NCBI GenBank assembly: GCA_900755095.1
Contig: CAAEFE010000127.1
Span: forward strand, 1-48,281
DNA: 48,281 bases
Direction of reading: 5' to 3'
From: an uncultured Bacteroides sp.
GTDB taxonomy: Bacteria > Bacteroidota > Bacteroidia > Bacteroidales > Bacteroidaceae
The number at the start of each line of letters is the position of its first letter. The first letter of the stretch is position 1. Position numbers and translations under genes: made by a program. Under the pieces are notes generated by a model. It did no database searches. It saw only the letters and a program-made list of their open reading frames with translations, and was not told the DNA's origin. Of the stretch, positions 37,578 to 44,469 are shown in pieces.

Positions 37578-38393
37578 TTACTTATTTAATAAAATTACCA
37601 ATATATTTGCAAGTGAAACCAAGATAGAAGTAGCAGAAAACCATAATCCCGTATTGGTTCCTATATCCGAATTCTTAGCCTTAGTCTTATTAGGTGTCAC
37701 ATAAATTATATCATTCTGCTGTAACTGATAATAAGGAGACAGTACCGTTTCAGCCTTATTCAAGTCCATAGTAATAATTTCCTGCTTGTTATCTTGCCCT
37801 GTCCTGATCAATTTCACATTATCACGCATACCATAAATAGTCAAATCACCTGCCATAGCGAGTGCTTCCAGCAAATTAATCTTCTCATTAGAGATCACAA
37901 AACTACCAGGCTTGGCAACCTCCCCCAATACCGAAATTCGGTAATTAACAATACGCACAGTTACAAGCGGTGCTTCTTTCAAATAAACCTTCAACTTATC
38001 TATAATCAGATTTTCTATCTCCAGTTTAGTCAATCCACCTACATGAATCTCACCCAATACTGGAAAGTTGATATTCCCCTGATTATCTACCAAATACTGC
38101 TGTAGAGCAGGTGATGCGTTTCCTTGTCCTACCATCTTTCCCTCCGTTCCACTAGCAGTACCCGAATTTACCAGATTGAAAGGTGCAGCCAGTTCCGGAG
38201 TAGAACAAGATACGGCAATCGTCAACAAATCCTTGGGCATAACCTTCACACCTGTCTGACGAACACTCTGTTCTGTATCATTCACAAAAGCCGTATCCTG
38301 CAAATAAGGCACTTTCTTATATGATTGGCAGGATACCAGCAAAAAAGCAAGTAACACACCCAAAGTCAATCGTTTCAGTTTTCTCATAACCAC
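37578..38393 (-). CDS. Outer-membrane polysaccharide export lipoprotein, Wza-like (copy 2)
   Basis: The 271-residue lipoprotein (269 if started at the second ATG, MRKLKRL) has a lipobox (FLLVSC followed by QSYKKVPYLQD), a polysaccharide export domain (MPKDLLTIAVSC), an SLBB domain (YRISVLGEVAKPGSFVISNE) and a C-terminal hydrophobic helix (WFSATSILVSLANILVILLN). It forms the export channel that works with the Wzc protein encoded next door. It is a close relative of the copy at 44470-45219; DNA around the IYG(M/V)RDNVKLI codons is almost identical in both. Confidence 0.93.
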   Translation of the reverse strand: MVMRKLKRLTLGVLLAFLLVSCQSYKKVPYLQDTAFVNDTEQSVRQTGVKVMPKDLLTIAVSCSTPELAAPFNLVNSGTASGTEGKMVGQGNASPALQQYLVDNQGNINFPVLGEIHVGGLTKLEIENLIIDKLKVYLKEAPLVTVRIVNYRISVLGEVAKPGSFVISNEKINLLEALAMAGDLTIYGMRDNVKLIRTGQDNKQEIITMDLNKAETVLSPYYQLQQNDIIYVTPNKTKAKNSDIGTNTGLWFSATSILVSLANILVILLNK

Positions 38394-38451
38394 CTACTCA
38401 TGTAATTTTACAACTATTGATTTAATTTTTACTCAATTTCCAATTCCTCAC

Positions 38452-39858
38452 CTAATAAGCCTCTTTATCCCCACGGATTACATTATATACAGTCTTATAC
38501 ATGATATATAAGTCCAGAATGAACGTCCAATGCTCGATATACCAGATGTCACGTTGCACACGTCCTTCCATCTGCCAAAGTTCCTTCGTTTCTCCACGGA
38601 AACCTGTCACCTGTGCCCAGCCTGTAATACCCGGTTTAACAAAATGACGAACCATATATTTATTTATCAAATGAGAATATTCTTCTGTGTGCTTCAACAT
38701 GTGCGGACGGGGACCCACTAAAGACATATCCCCTTTCAGTACATTAATAAATTGAGGAAGTTCATCCACATTCGTCTTACGAATCAAATCGCCAATTCGA
38801 GTTTTACGAGGATCATGTTCTGTAGCCTGCAATGTATCACATTGAGCATTCACCCGCATCGAACGAAACTTATAGCACCAAAATTCACGACCATCCTCCC
38901 CGCTTCGTTTCTGTTTGAAAAAAACAGGCCCAGGCGAACTTATCTTTATAGTCAGTCCCACAATGATATATATAATCGGGAAAAGGGTACAAAGGAACAG
39001 TAGCGAGCAAATAATATCAAAGCTACGTTTCACAATACGATTTTCCAATAACTCAAGTGGCTCACGACGGATAGAAAGTACCGGGACATTACCTAACATT
39101 TCAAAATACATTCTCCGTTTCAGATAGTTCCGGACATTGGGAACGCTGAAGAAGCGAATCAGATGATTCTCGCAATAGTTGATAATCGGCACAATTTCAG
39201 CACTACGGGCGGAAGGAAGACTACAATAGAGCTGGTCTACCTTTCCCGCATTACGGGTCAAATAATCAACAGCTTCGCACGGCTGCCCCAAATATGCAAT
39301 ATTCATAGGATAGCGTTCTGATGGGAAATCTTCAAAATACCCCAGTACACGATATCCTGATGTCGGATCATCCGTCATGGAATGATAAAGTTCCTGCATA
39401 TTTTCATGGCTACCCACCAGTACTACCTTTCGGACATTTTCCCCACTTTTGCGATAAAACTCCAGAATAGATCGGAACGTCAGGCGATAAGAAATAATAA
39501 CGATAATGAGAGCTACGTAAAATGCTCCCAGCTGACGCAGGTTAACACATTCAAAATGGAATATGTACGAAAGCCCCAGTACCATCAATACAAAAGGAAT
39601 CATGTTCCGTGCCACCCGAAGCATTATTTGCTCCGGACGAACCACCGGACGGTGAAGGATCACGCCGGAACGGATGTTGCAAACCAGATAACATAAAGTC
39701 ATCAAAGCCATGTTCTGGAGAAGAGACACGGAATACTCAAAAAGAGACCGGCTTTCCCAGATCGAAGTAAACACCCATAACAGCAAGTTCAATAAGATGA
39801 TGTCCCCTAGAAGGACAAAAGATTTTAGGACTTTATTAAAACGTTGGACTTCCTGCAT
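38452..39858 (-). CDS. Undecaprenyl-phosphate sugar-1-phosphate transferase (WbaP/WcaJ-like)
   Basis: This initiating transferase loads the first sugar phosphate on undecaprenyl phosphate. The 468-residue protein has four to five N-terminal membrane helices, a nucleotide-fold central domain (KVVLVGSHENMQELYHSM), and the catalytic C-terminal domain KRSFDIICSLLFLCTLF, SSPGPVFFKQKRSGEDGREF, YKFRSMR and DELPQFINVLKGDMSLVGPRP. Glucose or galactose phosphate is the usual substrate, but this is not proven here. Its ATG lies 4 bases after the end of the HTH-like gene, so the two were coupled before the frameshift. Confidence 0.93.
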   Translation of the reverse strand: MQEVQRFNKVLKSFVLLGDIILLNLLLWVFTSIWESRSLFEYSVSLLQNMALMTLCYLVCNIRSGVILHRPVVRPEQIMLRVARNMIPFVLMVLGLSYIFHFECVNLRQLGAFYVALIIVIISYRLTFRSILEFYRKSGENVRKVVLVGSHENMQELYHSMTDDPTSGYRVLGYFEDFPSERYPMNIAYLGQPCEAVDYLTRNAGKVDQLYCSLPSARSAEIVPIINYCENHLIRFFSVPNVRNYLKRRMYFEMLGNVPVLSIRREPLELLENRIVKRSFDIICSLLFLCTLFPIIYIIVGLTIKISSPGPVFFKQKRSGEDGREFWCYKFRSMRVNAQCDTLQATEHDPRKTRIGDLIRKTNVDELPQFINVLKGDMSLVGPRPHMLKHTEEYSHLINKYMVRHFVKPGITGWAQVTGFRGETKELWQMEGRVQRDIWYIEHWTFILDLYIMYKTVYNVIRGDKEAY

Positions 39859-39862
39859 TACT

Positions 39863-40152
39863 TTATTCTTGATTTAGATTTTCATCCACATCCTCATTTT
39901 TCTCCCTATACTCAATATAAAGTTCTCCCCATTCTACCATTTTGGCTCGAAACTCTTCTTTTGTGAGATTGTCATAGTAATAGGAAAAAAGACGGGTAAA
40001 ATCACTTAGACGTAAATCTCCCCAGATGTCATCTTGTAATAAGTGGGTTTTCCCATGTGGATTTCTTTACGCATAGCCTCTATTGACAAGTGAGCACGTT
40101 CAAACTGCTCTGCGATGAAATGGCCCAGTACGGGATGATTAAATTTTTTCAT
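39863..40152 (-). pseudogene. Small HTH-like regulator, frameshifted at a G4 run
   Basis: From the ATG giving MKKFNHPVLGHFIAEQFERA the frame runs through HLSIEAMRKEIHMGKPTYYK MTSG, which resembles the helix-turn-helix part of small Cro/XRE-like proteins, and stops at 40006. In the next frame the sequence continues without break as DLRLSDFTRLFSYYYDNLTK and then EEFRAKMVEWGELYIEYREK NEDVDENLNQE-stop. One added G in the GGGG run near 40018-40021 would join them into a 96-residue protein. The family assignment is tentative. The gene would have been coupled to the sugar transferase, with a perfect palindrome upstream as a likely operator. Confidence 0.65.
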
Positions 40153-40210
40153 GTTTATAATTTTATTAGTTGTTAAATACATTGTATTATATGTTAATTT
40201 TATGCATATC

Positions 40211-40230
40211 CGTTCAGACATGTCTGAACG
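40211..40230. promoter_or_regulatory. Perfect 20-bp palindrome, candidate operator
   Basis: CGTTCAGACATGTCTGAACG reads the same on both strands. It lies in the 153-base gap between the divergent HTH-like and VirE-N genes. An imperfect -7-like element, TACCTTCG (40251-40258), follows on the plus strand. A dimeric repressor site controlling one or both directions is the natural reading. Confidence 0.7.
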
Positions 40231-40305
40231 ATATATTTAAAAGCTATTTCTACCTTCGCCCCGCGTTTTGAAAATTCAAGGCGATAATCAAAAAATATAA
40301 ATGTT

Positions 40306-40935
40306 ATGACAAACGATTTCAGAATGTCTTATTTCATGCCTCCCATTGCTCCCATCAAAAATGAACAGGGACGGATTGTTACTCCTGCAACACTGGTTCC
40401 CTCCTGCGAAGTCTCCGTAGAACAAGTTTTTCAAATGATAACCTGCAACGAGAATCTCAAAATTCTGACCGAGCAAGTACGCAATTCCGGAGATATACGG
40501 ACAGCAAAAGCATCACTATTGCCATACGTGACTCCCTGTGGTACGTTCTCGCGTCGAAACAGCAAATGTTTCGTAGCTTCTTCACATCTGGTGGTGGTAG
40601 ATATCGACCATCTCGACTCCTATCAGGAGGCAGTGGAAATGCGCAGCACATTGTTTAATGACCACCTTCTGCGTCCTGTACTCACGTTTATCAGTCCCAG
40701 CGGACAGGGTGTGAAAGCATTCGTACCCTACGATCATTTACCCATGGCTAACGACACAAACAGTATCATCGAAAATATGAAACTGGCAATGATGTTCACC
40801 GTGCTGCTTTATGGTACAGGGGCACCCGTTCCCTTCGGAGAAAAACGCAAAGGGGTAGACTTTTCCGGCAAGGACATTGTAAGGTCTTGCTTTCTTAGTC
40901 ATGATCCGGGAGCATTGTTTAGAAACAGCAAATAA
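40306..40935 (+). CDS. VirE N-terminal domain (BT4734-like) protein
   Basis: The 209-residue protein matches the VirE-N/BT4734-like domain found in Bacteroidetes mobile regions. It has the conserved LLPYVTPCGTFSRRNSKCFV segment, HLVVVDIDHL, LTFISPSGQGVKAFV and a C-terminal DIVRSCFLSHDPGAL. The VDID and SPSGxGxK features recall archaeo-eukaryotic primase-like folds, so a primase-related role is inferred. In many genomes it is fused to the helicase-like DUF3987 part, which here is a separate gene 28 bases downstream. Confidence 0.83.
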   Translation: MTNDFRMSYFMPPIAPIKNEQGRIVTPATLVPSCEVSVEQVFQMITCNENLKILTEQVRNSGDIRTAKASLLPYVTPCGTFSRRNSKCFVASSHLVVVDIDHLDSYQEAVEMRSTLFNDHLLRPVLTFISPSGQGVKAFVPYDHLPMANDTNSIIENMKLAMMFTVLLYGTGAPVPFGEKRKGVDFSGKDIVRSCFLSHDPGALFRNSK

Positions 40936-40963
40936 TTAGATATTAAAACTATAAATTAAAATT

Positions 40964-42796
40964 ATGAACGAAATTGAATCGTTATGCCGCCTCTGTGAAG
41001 CGGTTGAAACTGCAGGAGCGGATATTGCCCCTACGTATGCTGAATATGTACAACTGGCGTTCGCCATCGCAACGGATTGCGGAGAAGCGGGACGCGAGTT
41101 TTTCCATCGGTTGTGCCGGGTGTCTGCCAAGTACGAACGGGAACATGCCGAACGGATATTCTCTAACGCACTTACTACCCGGCATGGAGACGTCCATCTG
41201 GGCACTGCATTCCATCTTGCTGAAAGGGCGGGTGTAACTCTCTGCAAAGAGGAAATGATGAACCACCGGAAAAATGCAAAAAATGCAGGAAATGCACCGT
41301 CCAAAAATCTCACACACACGCACGTGTATAATAAGGTGGACAATGAGGAAACGGACGAGTCCGAAGAGCTGCAGGACGGGAGTGACCCGAAACAGCCATT
41401 GCCTTCTTTCACCGAAGCGGACTGGCCGAAAATCCTGTTGCTCATCATGAGTTATGCCACCAGCCCTACACAGCGCGATGTCATGCTGCTCGGAGCATTG
41501 ACCGCCATAGGTGCCAGCATGGAGCGATATGTGAGATGTCCATACGCCGGCAAACTCCAGTCTCCTTGCCTGCAAAGTTTTATTGTAGCTCCTTCCGCCT
41601 CGGGTAAGGGAATTCTTTCGTTCATCCGTCTGCTTGTGGAACCCATTCATGACGAGATCCGCCAACAAGTAGCGGAAGAGGTCAAGGCATACAAGAAAGA
41701 GAAAGCCGCATACGATACCATGGGAAAGGAGCGCTGCAAAATGGAAGCTCCTCAAATGCCCAAGAATAAAATGTTCCTCATCTCGGGCAATAACACCGGA
41801 ACGGGTATTCTGCAAAATATCATGGATGCCAACGGCACAGGACTTATCTGCGAAACCGAAGCGGATACCATTTCCGCTGCTATCGGTTCTGAATACGGAC
41901 ATTGGAGCGATACGCTCCGCAAAGCATTCGACCACGACCGCCTGTCGTACAACCGACGCACCGACCAGGAATACCGGGAAGTAAAGAAAAGCTATCTTTC
42001 CGTCCTGCTTTCCGGTACACCCGCGCAAGTAAAACCTCTTATTCCCTCGACAGAAAACGGACTTTTCTCGCGCCAGCTGTTTTATTATATGCACGGTATA
42101 TGGACATGGATCAACCAGTTTGAAAGTGGCGAAAACGATCTGGAAGCCATCTTCACAAGCATAGGTCTGGAATGGAAAAAGCAACTGGACCTGATGAAAA
42201 CACACGGACTTCATACGCTCCGGCTCACTGATGAACAAAAGCAAGAGTTCAATGCCCTCTTTGCCGATCTGTTTTTCCGTTCGGGACTTGCCAACGATAA
42301 CGAAATGAGTAGTTCCATAGCCCGACTGGCTGTCAATACATGCCGTATCATGGCAGAAGTAGCTATGATACGTGCACTGGAATGTGACCAGCCTTATCAG
42401 TTCAAGGATTCTTCCGCCCCTCTGCTGACTCCTGACAAGGAGATTGCCGCCGATAATATCAAAGACGGCATTATCACCCGTTGGGATGTGACAATCACCG
42501 CTGAAGATTTCCATGCGGTGCTGGAGCTTGTAACTCCGCTCTATCGTCATGCCACACATATCTTGTCTTTTCTTCCTTCCACAGAGGTCAAACATAGAGC
42601 CAATGCCGACCGGGATGCACTTTTTGAAATGATGGGCAACCAGTTCACCCGCACACAGTTGTTGGAGCAGGCTGAAAAGATGAAAATCAAACCTAACACT
42701 GCTCTTAGCTGGCTGAACCGTCTGATAAAAAAAGGATTGCTTATCAATACAGACGATAAAGGCGTTTATACGCGCACGCATGTGTGCGTGTGTTAG
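40964..42796 (+). CDS. DUF3987 helicase-like protein
   Basis: The 610-residue protein has an N-terminal primase-C-terminal-like helical region (about 1-95), a Lys/Asn-rich linker (102-145) and a DUF3987 NTPase domain with a P-loop-like A209-P-S-A-S-G-K-G216. It continues with LICETEADTISAAIGSEYG, a Walker B-like acidic segment, SVLLSGTPAQVKPLI and GLFSRQLFYY, and ends in a winged-helix-like segment (FTRTQLLEQAEKMKIKPNTALSWLNRLIKKGLL). With the VirE-N protein it looks like a primase-helicase pair of a replicon or satellite. GC content is clearly higher than in the capsule genes. Confidence 0.83.
   Translation: MNEIESLCRLCEAVETAGADIAPTYAEYVQLAFAIATDCGEAGREFFHRLCRVSAKYEREHAERIFSNALTTRHGDVHLGTAFHLAERAGVTLCKEEMMNHRKNAKNAGNAPSKNLTHTHVYNKVDNEETDESEELQDGSDPKQPLPSFTEADWPKILLLIMSYATSPTQRDVMLLGALTAIGASMERYVRCPYAGKLQSPCLQSFIVAPSASGKGILSFIRLLVEPIHDEIRQQVAEEVKAYKKEKAAYDTMGKERCKMEAPQMPKNKMFLISGNNTGTGILQNIMDANGTGLICETEADTISAAIGSEYGHWSDTLRKAFDHDRLSYNRRTDQEYREVKKSYLSVLLSGTPAQVKPLIPSTENGLFSRQLFYYMHGIWTWINQFESGENDLEAIFTSIGLEWKKQLDLMKTHGLHTLRLTDEQKQEFNALFADLFFRSGLANDNEMSSSIARLAVNTCRIMAEVAMIRALECDQPYQFKDSSAPLLTPDKEIAADNIKDGIITRWDVTITAEDFHAVLELVTPLYRHATHILSFLPSTEVKHRANADRDALFEMMGNQFTRTQLLEQAEKMKIKPNTALSWLNRLIKKGLLINTDDKGVYTRTHVCVC
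41272..41287. repeat. 16-bp inverted repeat, left arm
   Basis: AAATGCAAAAAATGCA lies inside the DUF3987 gene. Its exact complement is at 42814-42829 just past the same gene. A second shared element, ACACACGCAC, follows the left arm at about 41312-41321. Confidence 0.75.
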
Positions 42797-42813
42797 GGAG
42801 CCCTCGGAAAAAG

Positions 42814-42829
42814 TGCATTTTTTGCATTT
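42814..42829. repeat. 16-bp inverted repeat, right arm
   Basis: TGCATTTTTTGCATTT is the perfect complement of 41272-41287. The complement of ACACACGCAC lies on its inner side at 42784-42793, so the two elements occur in the same order within each arm. Confidence 0.75.
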
Positions 42830-42856
42830 ATATAATAACAGGACGTTTCATGAATC

Positions 42857-42917
42857 CTAAAGCGGCGCTTTAGAGGTGGTAAAGCATAGCTTTACGATTG
42901 CTAAAGCGGTGCTTTAC
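42857..42917. repeat. Three tandem hairpins with exact 22-base period
   Basis: Units start at 42857, 42879 and 42901. Each is a 17-base near-palindrome with the stem TAAAGC/GCTTTA around three variable bases (GGC, ATA, GGT). The outer pair changes from C-G to G-C between units 1 and 2, keeping pairing. They fill the gap between the convergent DUF3987 and DUF4248 genes. Confidence 0.88.
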
Positions 42918-42929
42918 TTTTCCGCTCTT

Positions 42930-43148
42930 CTAAGGTTCTCCCAAGGCGTCTACAATCACTCTCACCTCCAACGGGGTGAACGAGCGGCGCTTTGATTCGT
43001 AACCTAAGTCGTACAGGCGTTGCAGAAGTCCGGGACATAAAGAGATCCATTTCTTCATCTTTCGATATGCAGCAATGTCAGTTAGTTCCGGAGAATAAAG
43101 TTGAGCCAGTTCCATGCGGCCGTAGGCGCGTATTTTGAATTCGTTCAT
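42930..43148 (-). CDS. DUF4248 family protein
   Basis: The 72-residue helical protein (FKIRAYGRMELAQLYSPELT DIAAYRKMKKWI) matches DUF4248, a Bacteroidetes family with no known function that regularly sits beside DUF3987 and HU-like genes. The ELAQLYSPE segment could be part of a small DNA-binding helix pair. It is the only minus-strand gene inside the module. A -7-like TATTTTTG (43176-43183) lies just upstream. Confidence 0.82.
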   Translation of the reverse strand: MNEFKIRAYGRMELAQLYSPELTDIAAYRKMKKWISLCPGLLQRLYDLGYESKRRSFTPLEVRVIVDALGEP

Positions 43149-43274
43149 GATGAATAAGTTTCTGATTTACAGTTACAAAAATAACAAAACATATTCATAT
43201 ATCCTACGTTTTTCCATTGAATAACCGACCATTACTGCGTATAATTGACAACAATCGCGTGCAACTGTAGACTA

Positions 43275-43307
43275 TTGATTTCTGCGGGTTTCAGGGTTGT
43301 ATCTTTG
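43275..43307 (+). promoter_or_regulatory. Promoter of the HU-like gene
   Basis: TTG (43275-43277), 22 bases, then TATCTTTG (43300-43307), a perfect Bacteroides -7 element. The start would be near 43314, leaving a leader of about 55 bases. The -7 octamer is identical to that in the invertible capsule promoter. Confidence 0.7.
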
Positions 43308-43368
43308 TATCGTCGAAAGGGAAAAGAATCCCCCGGACACAATGTTTAACCCTTTAATTTATTGTTTT

Positions 43369-43857
43369 ATGATTCGTTACAAAATTTATCAAAACCAACA
43401 GCAAAAAGGCCTGAATGCAGGCAAGTGGTTCGCCCGTGCAGTAAGCGACGAGACGTTTGATTTGGCCAAGCTTGCCGAACACATGTCGAAACACAATTCA
43501 CCGTATTCCGGTGGTGTCATCAAAGGTGTGCTTTCCGACATGGTAGACTGTATCAAGGAACTGCTGCTCGACGGCAAATGTGTGAAAATCGACGACCTTG
43601 CCATCTTTGGTGTGGGCATCCGAAGTAAGGCGGCTGAAACACTGGAAGATTTTTCGTTAGAGAAAAACATCACTGGTATGCGTCTGAAAGCTCGTGCCAC
43701 CGGTAATTTGTCGACTACCAACCTGAAACTCGACAGTCAGCTGAAGCAGCAAGCGGAATATCAGAAACCAACTACCCCCGGTGGAGGTTCCGATTCAGGC
43801 AATACGCCCAATCCGAATCCGGGCGGAAGCGGTGAAGCACCTGACCCGGCTGCCTAA
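43369..43857 (+). CDS. HU-family DNA-binding protein with Gly/Pro-rich tail
   Basis: I start at the ATG giving MIRYKIYQNQQQKGLNAGKWF; an upstream start would add 24 residues lying in the promoter leader. The 162-residue protein has the HU/IHF-like core of the Bacteroidetes type: helices DLAKLAEHMSKHNSPYSGGVIKGVLSDMVDCI and strands CVKIDDLAIFGVGIRSKAAE. It ends in a disordered tail (PGGGSDSGNTPNPNPGGSGE). It probably bends or packages DNA, as an architectural partner of the module. A hairpin follows. Confidence 0.87.
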   Translation: MIRYKIYQNQQQKGLNAGKWFARAVSDETFDLAKLAEHMSKHNSPYSGGVIKGVLSDMVDCIKELLLDGKCVKIDDLAIFGVGIRSKAAETLEDFSLEKNITGMRLKARATGNLSTTNLKLDSQLKQQAEYQKPTTPGGGSDSGNTPNPNPGGSGEAPDPAA

Positions 43858-43878
43858 TTCTTATTCCTTAGTTCCTGT

Positions 43879-43903
43879 AAGTCCTTCATTTAGTGAAGGA
43901 CTT
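43879..43903 (+). terminator. Hairpin between HU-like and smalltalk genes
   Basis: AAGTCCTTCA and TGAAGGACTT form a perfect 10-bp stem around TTTAG. The following sequence (ATTTAAATCCAATTTTT) is only partly T-rich, so termination may be partial and let smalltalk and amidase be expressed at a lower level. Confidence 0.65.
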
Positions 43904-43940
43904 ATTTAAATCCAATTTTTAATCTTAAAAAAACAATGTC

Positions 43941-44048
43941 ATGAGTAATTCATCTTCTCCCCGCTCCGTATGGAGCTTCATTATCAAAGTGATTATCACC
44001 GTTGCCACCGCTATCGGAGGCCTGATCGGAGTACAAAGTTGTATGTAG
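43941..44048 (+). CDS. Smalltalk-family small membrane peptide
   Basis: This is a 35-residue frame from ATG to TAG: a polar Ser-rich N-terminus (MSNSSSPRSVW) and one hydrophobic helix (SFIIKVIITVATAIGGLIGV) ending QSCM. It matches the small peptide that NCBI names 'smalltalk protein', found between HU-like and amidase genes in Bacteroides. Its stop is 4 bases before the amidase start, so translation is coupled. The topology (short N-terminus, single helix) resembles tiny holin-like peptides, but no function is established. AGTAATT context follows a purine-rich leader. Confidence 0.85.
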   Translation: MSNSSSPRSVWSFIIKVIITVATAIGGLIGVQSCM

Positions 44049-44052
44049 CCCC

Positions 44053-44466
44053 ATGCGCACCATTACGCTGATTATCATTCATTGCAGTGCCACGCCGGAA
44101 GGAAAATTCCTTTCGGCGGAGGCTTGCCGACAAGATCATATCCAACACCGTGGATTCCGTGACATCGGTTACCATTTCTACATCACCCGCGATGGAGAAA
44201 TTTGCCAGGGCCGTCCTCTGGAAAAGGTCGGGGCACACTGCCGTGACCATAACACCCATTCGATAGGTATTTGTTACGAAGGAGGGCTGGATATTGCCGG
44301 ACATCCCCAAGACACACGTACATTGGCGCAACGAGGTTCCTTGCTCGCTTTGCTCCGCGAATTGAGGAAAAGATTCCCCAAAGCATTGATTGTAGGCCAT
44401 CATGATTTAAATCCGATGAAGGAATGTCCGTGTTTTAACTGTATCAAAGAATATGGAGAGTTGTAA
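44053..44466 (+). CDS. N-acetylmuramoyl-L-alanine amidase, T7-lysozyme-like
   Basis: This zinc amidase cuts the bond between muramic acid and the peptide stem of peptidoglycan. The 137-residue Amidase_2 domain shows the zinc ligands H10 (IIIHCSAT), H116 (VGHHDLN) and C125 (ECPCF), plus Y40 and K123 at the T7 catalytic positions. There is no signal peptide, as in T7 lysozyme, so it needs help to reach the wall or acts inside. It follows the smalltalk peptide directly and converges on the upstream wza with only 3 bases between the stops. Confidence 0.9.
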   Translation: MRTITLIIIHCSATPEGKFLSAEACRQDHIQHRGFRDIGYHFYITRDGEICQGRPLEKVGAHCRDHNTHSIGICYEGGLDIAGHPQDTRTLAQRGSLLALLRELRKRFPKALIVGHHDLNPMKECPCFNCIKEYGEL

Positions 44467-44469
44467 GGA

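Noticed and set aside
40982..42781. A 599-codon open frame on the minus strand opposite the DUF3987 gene
   Set aside because: It follows the codon pattern of the real gene in mirror image, has a Cys/Phe/His-rich composition unlike a real protein and no recognisable domain. The plus-strand protein has clear DUF3987 features.
43879..43903. Hairpin after the HU-like gene as part of the 22-base hairpin array
   Set aside because: Its stem sequence and spacing are unrelated to the TAAAGC units; it is a single terminator-like hairpin.
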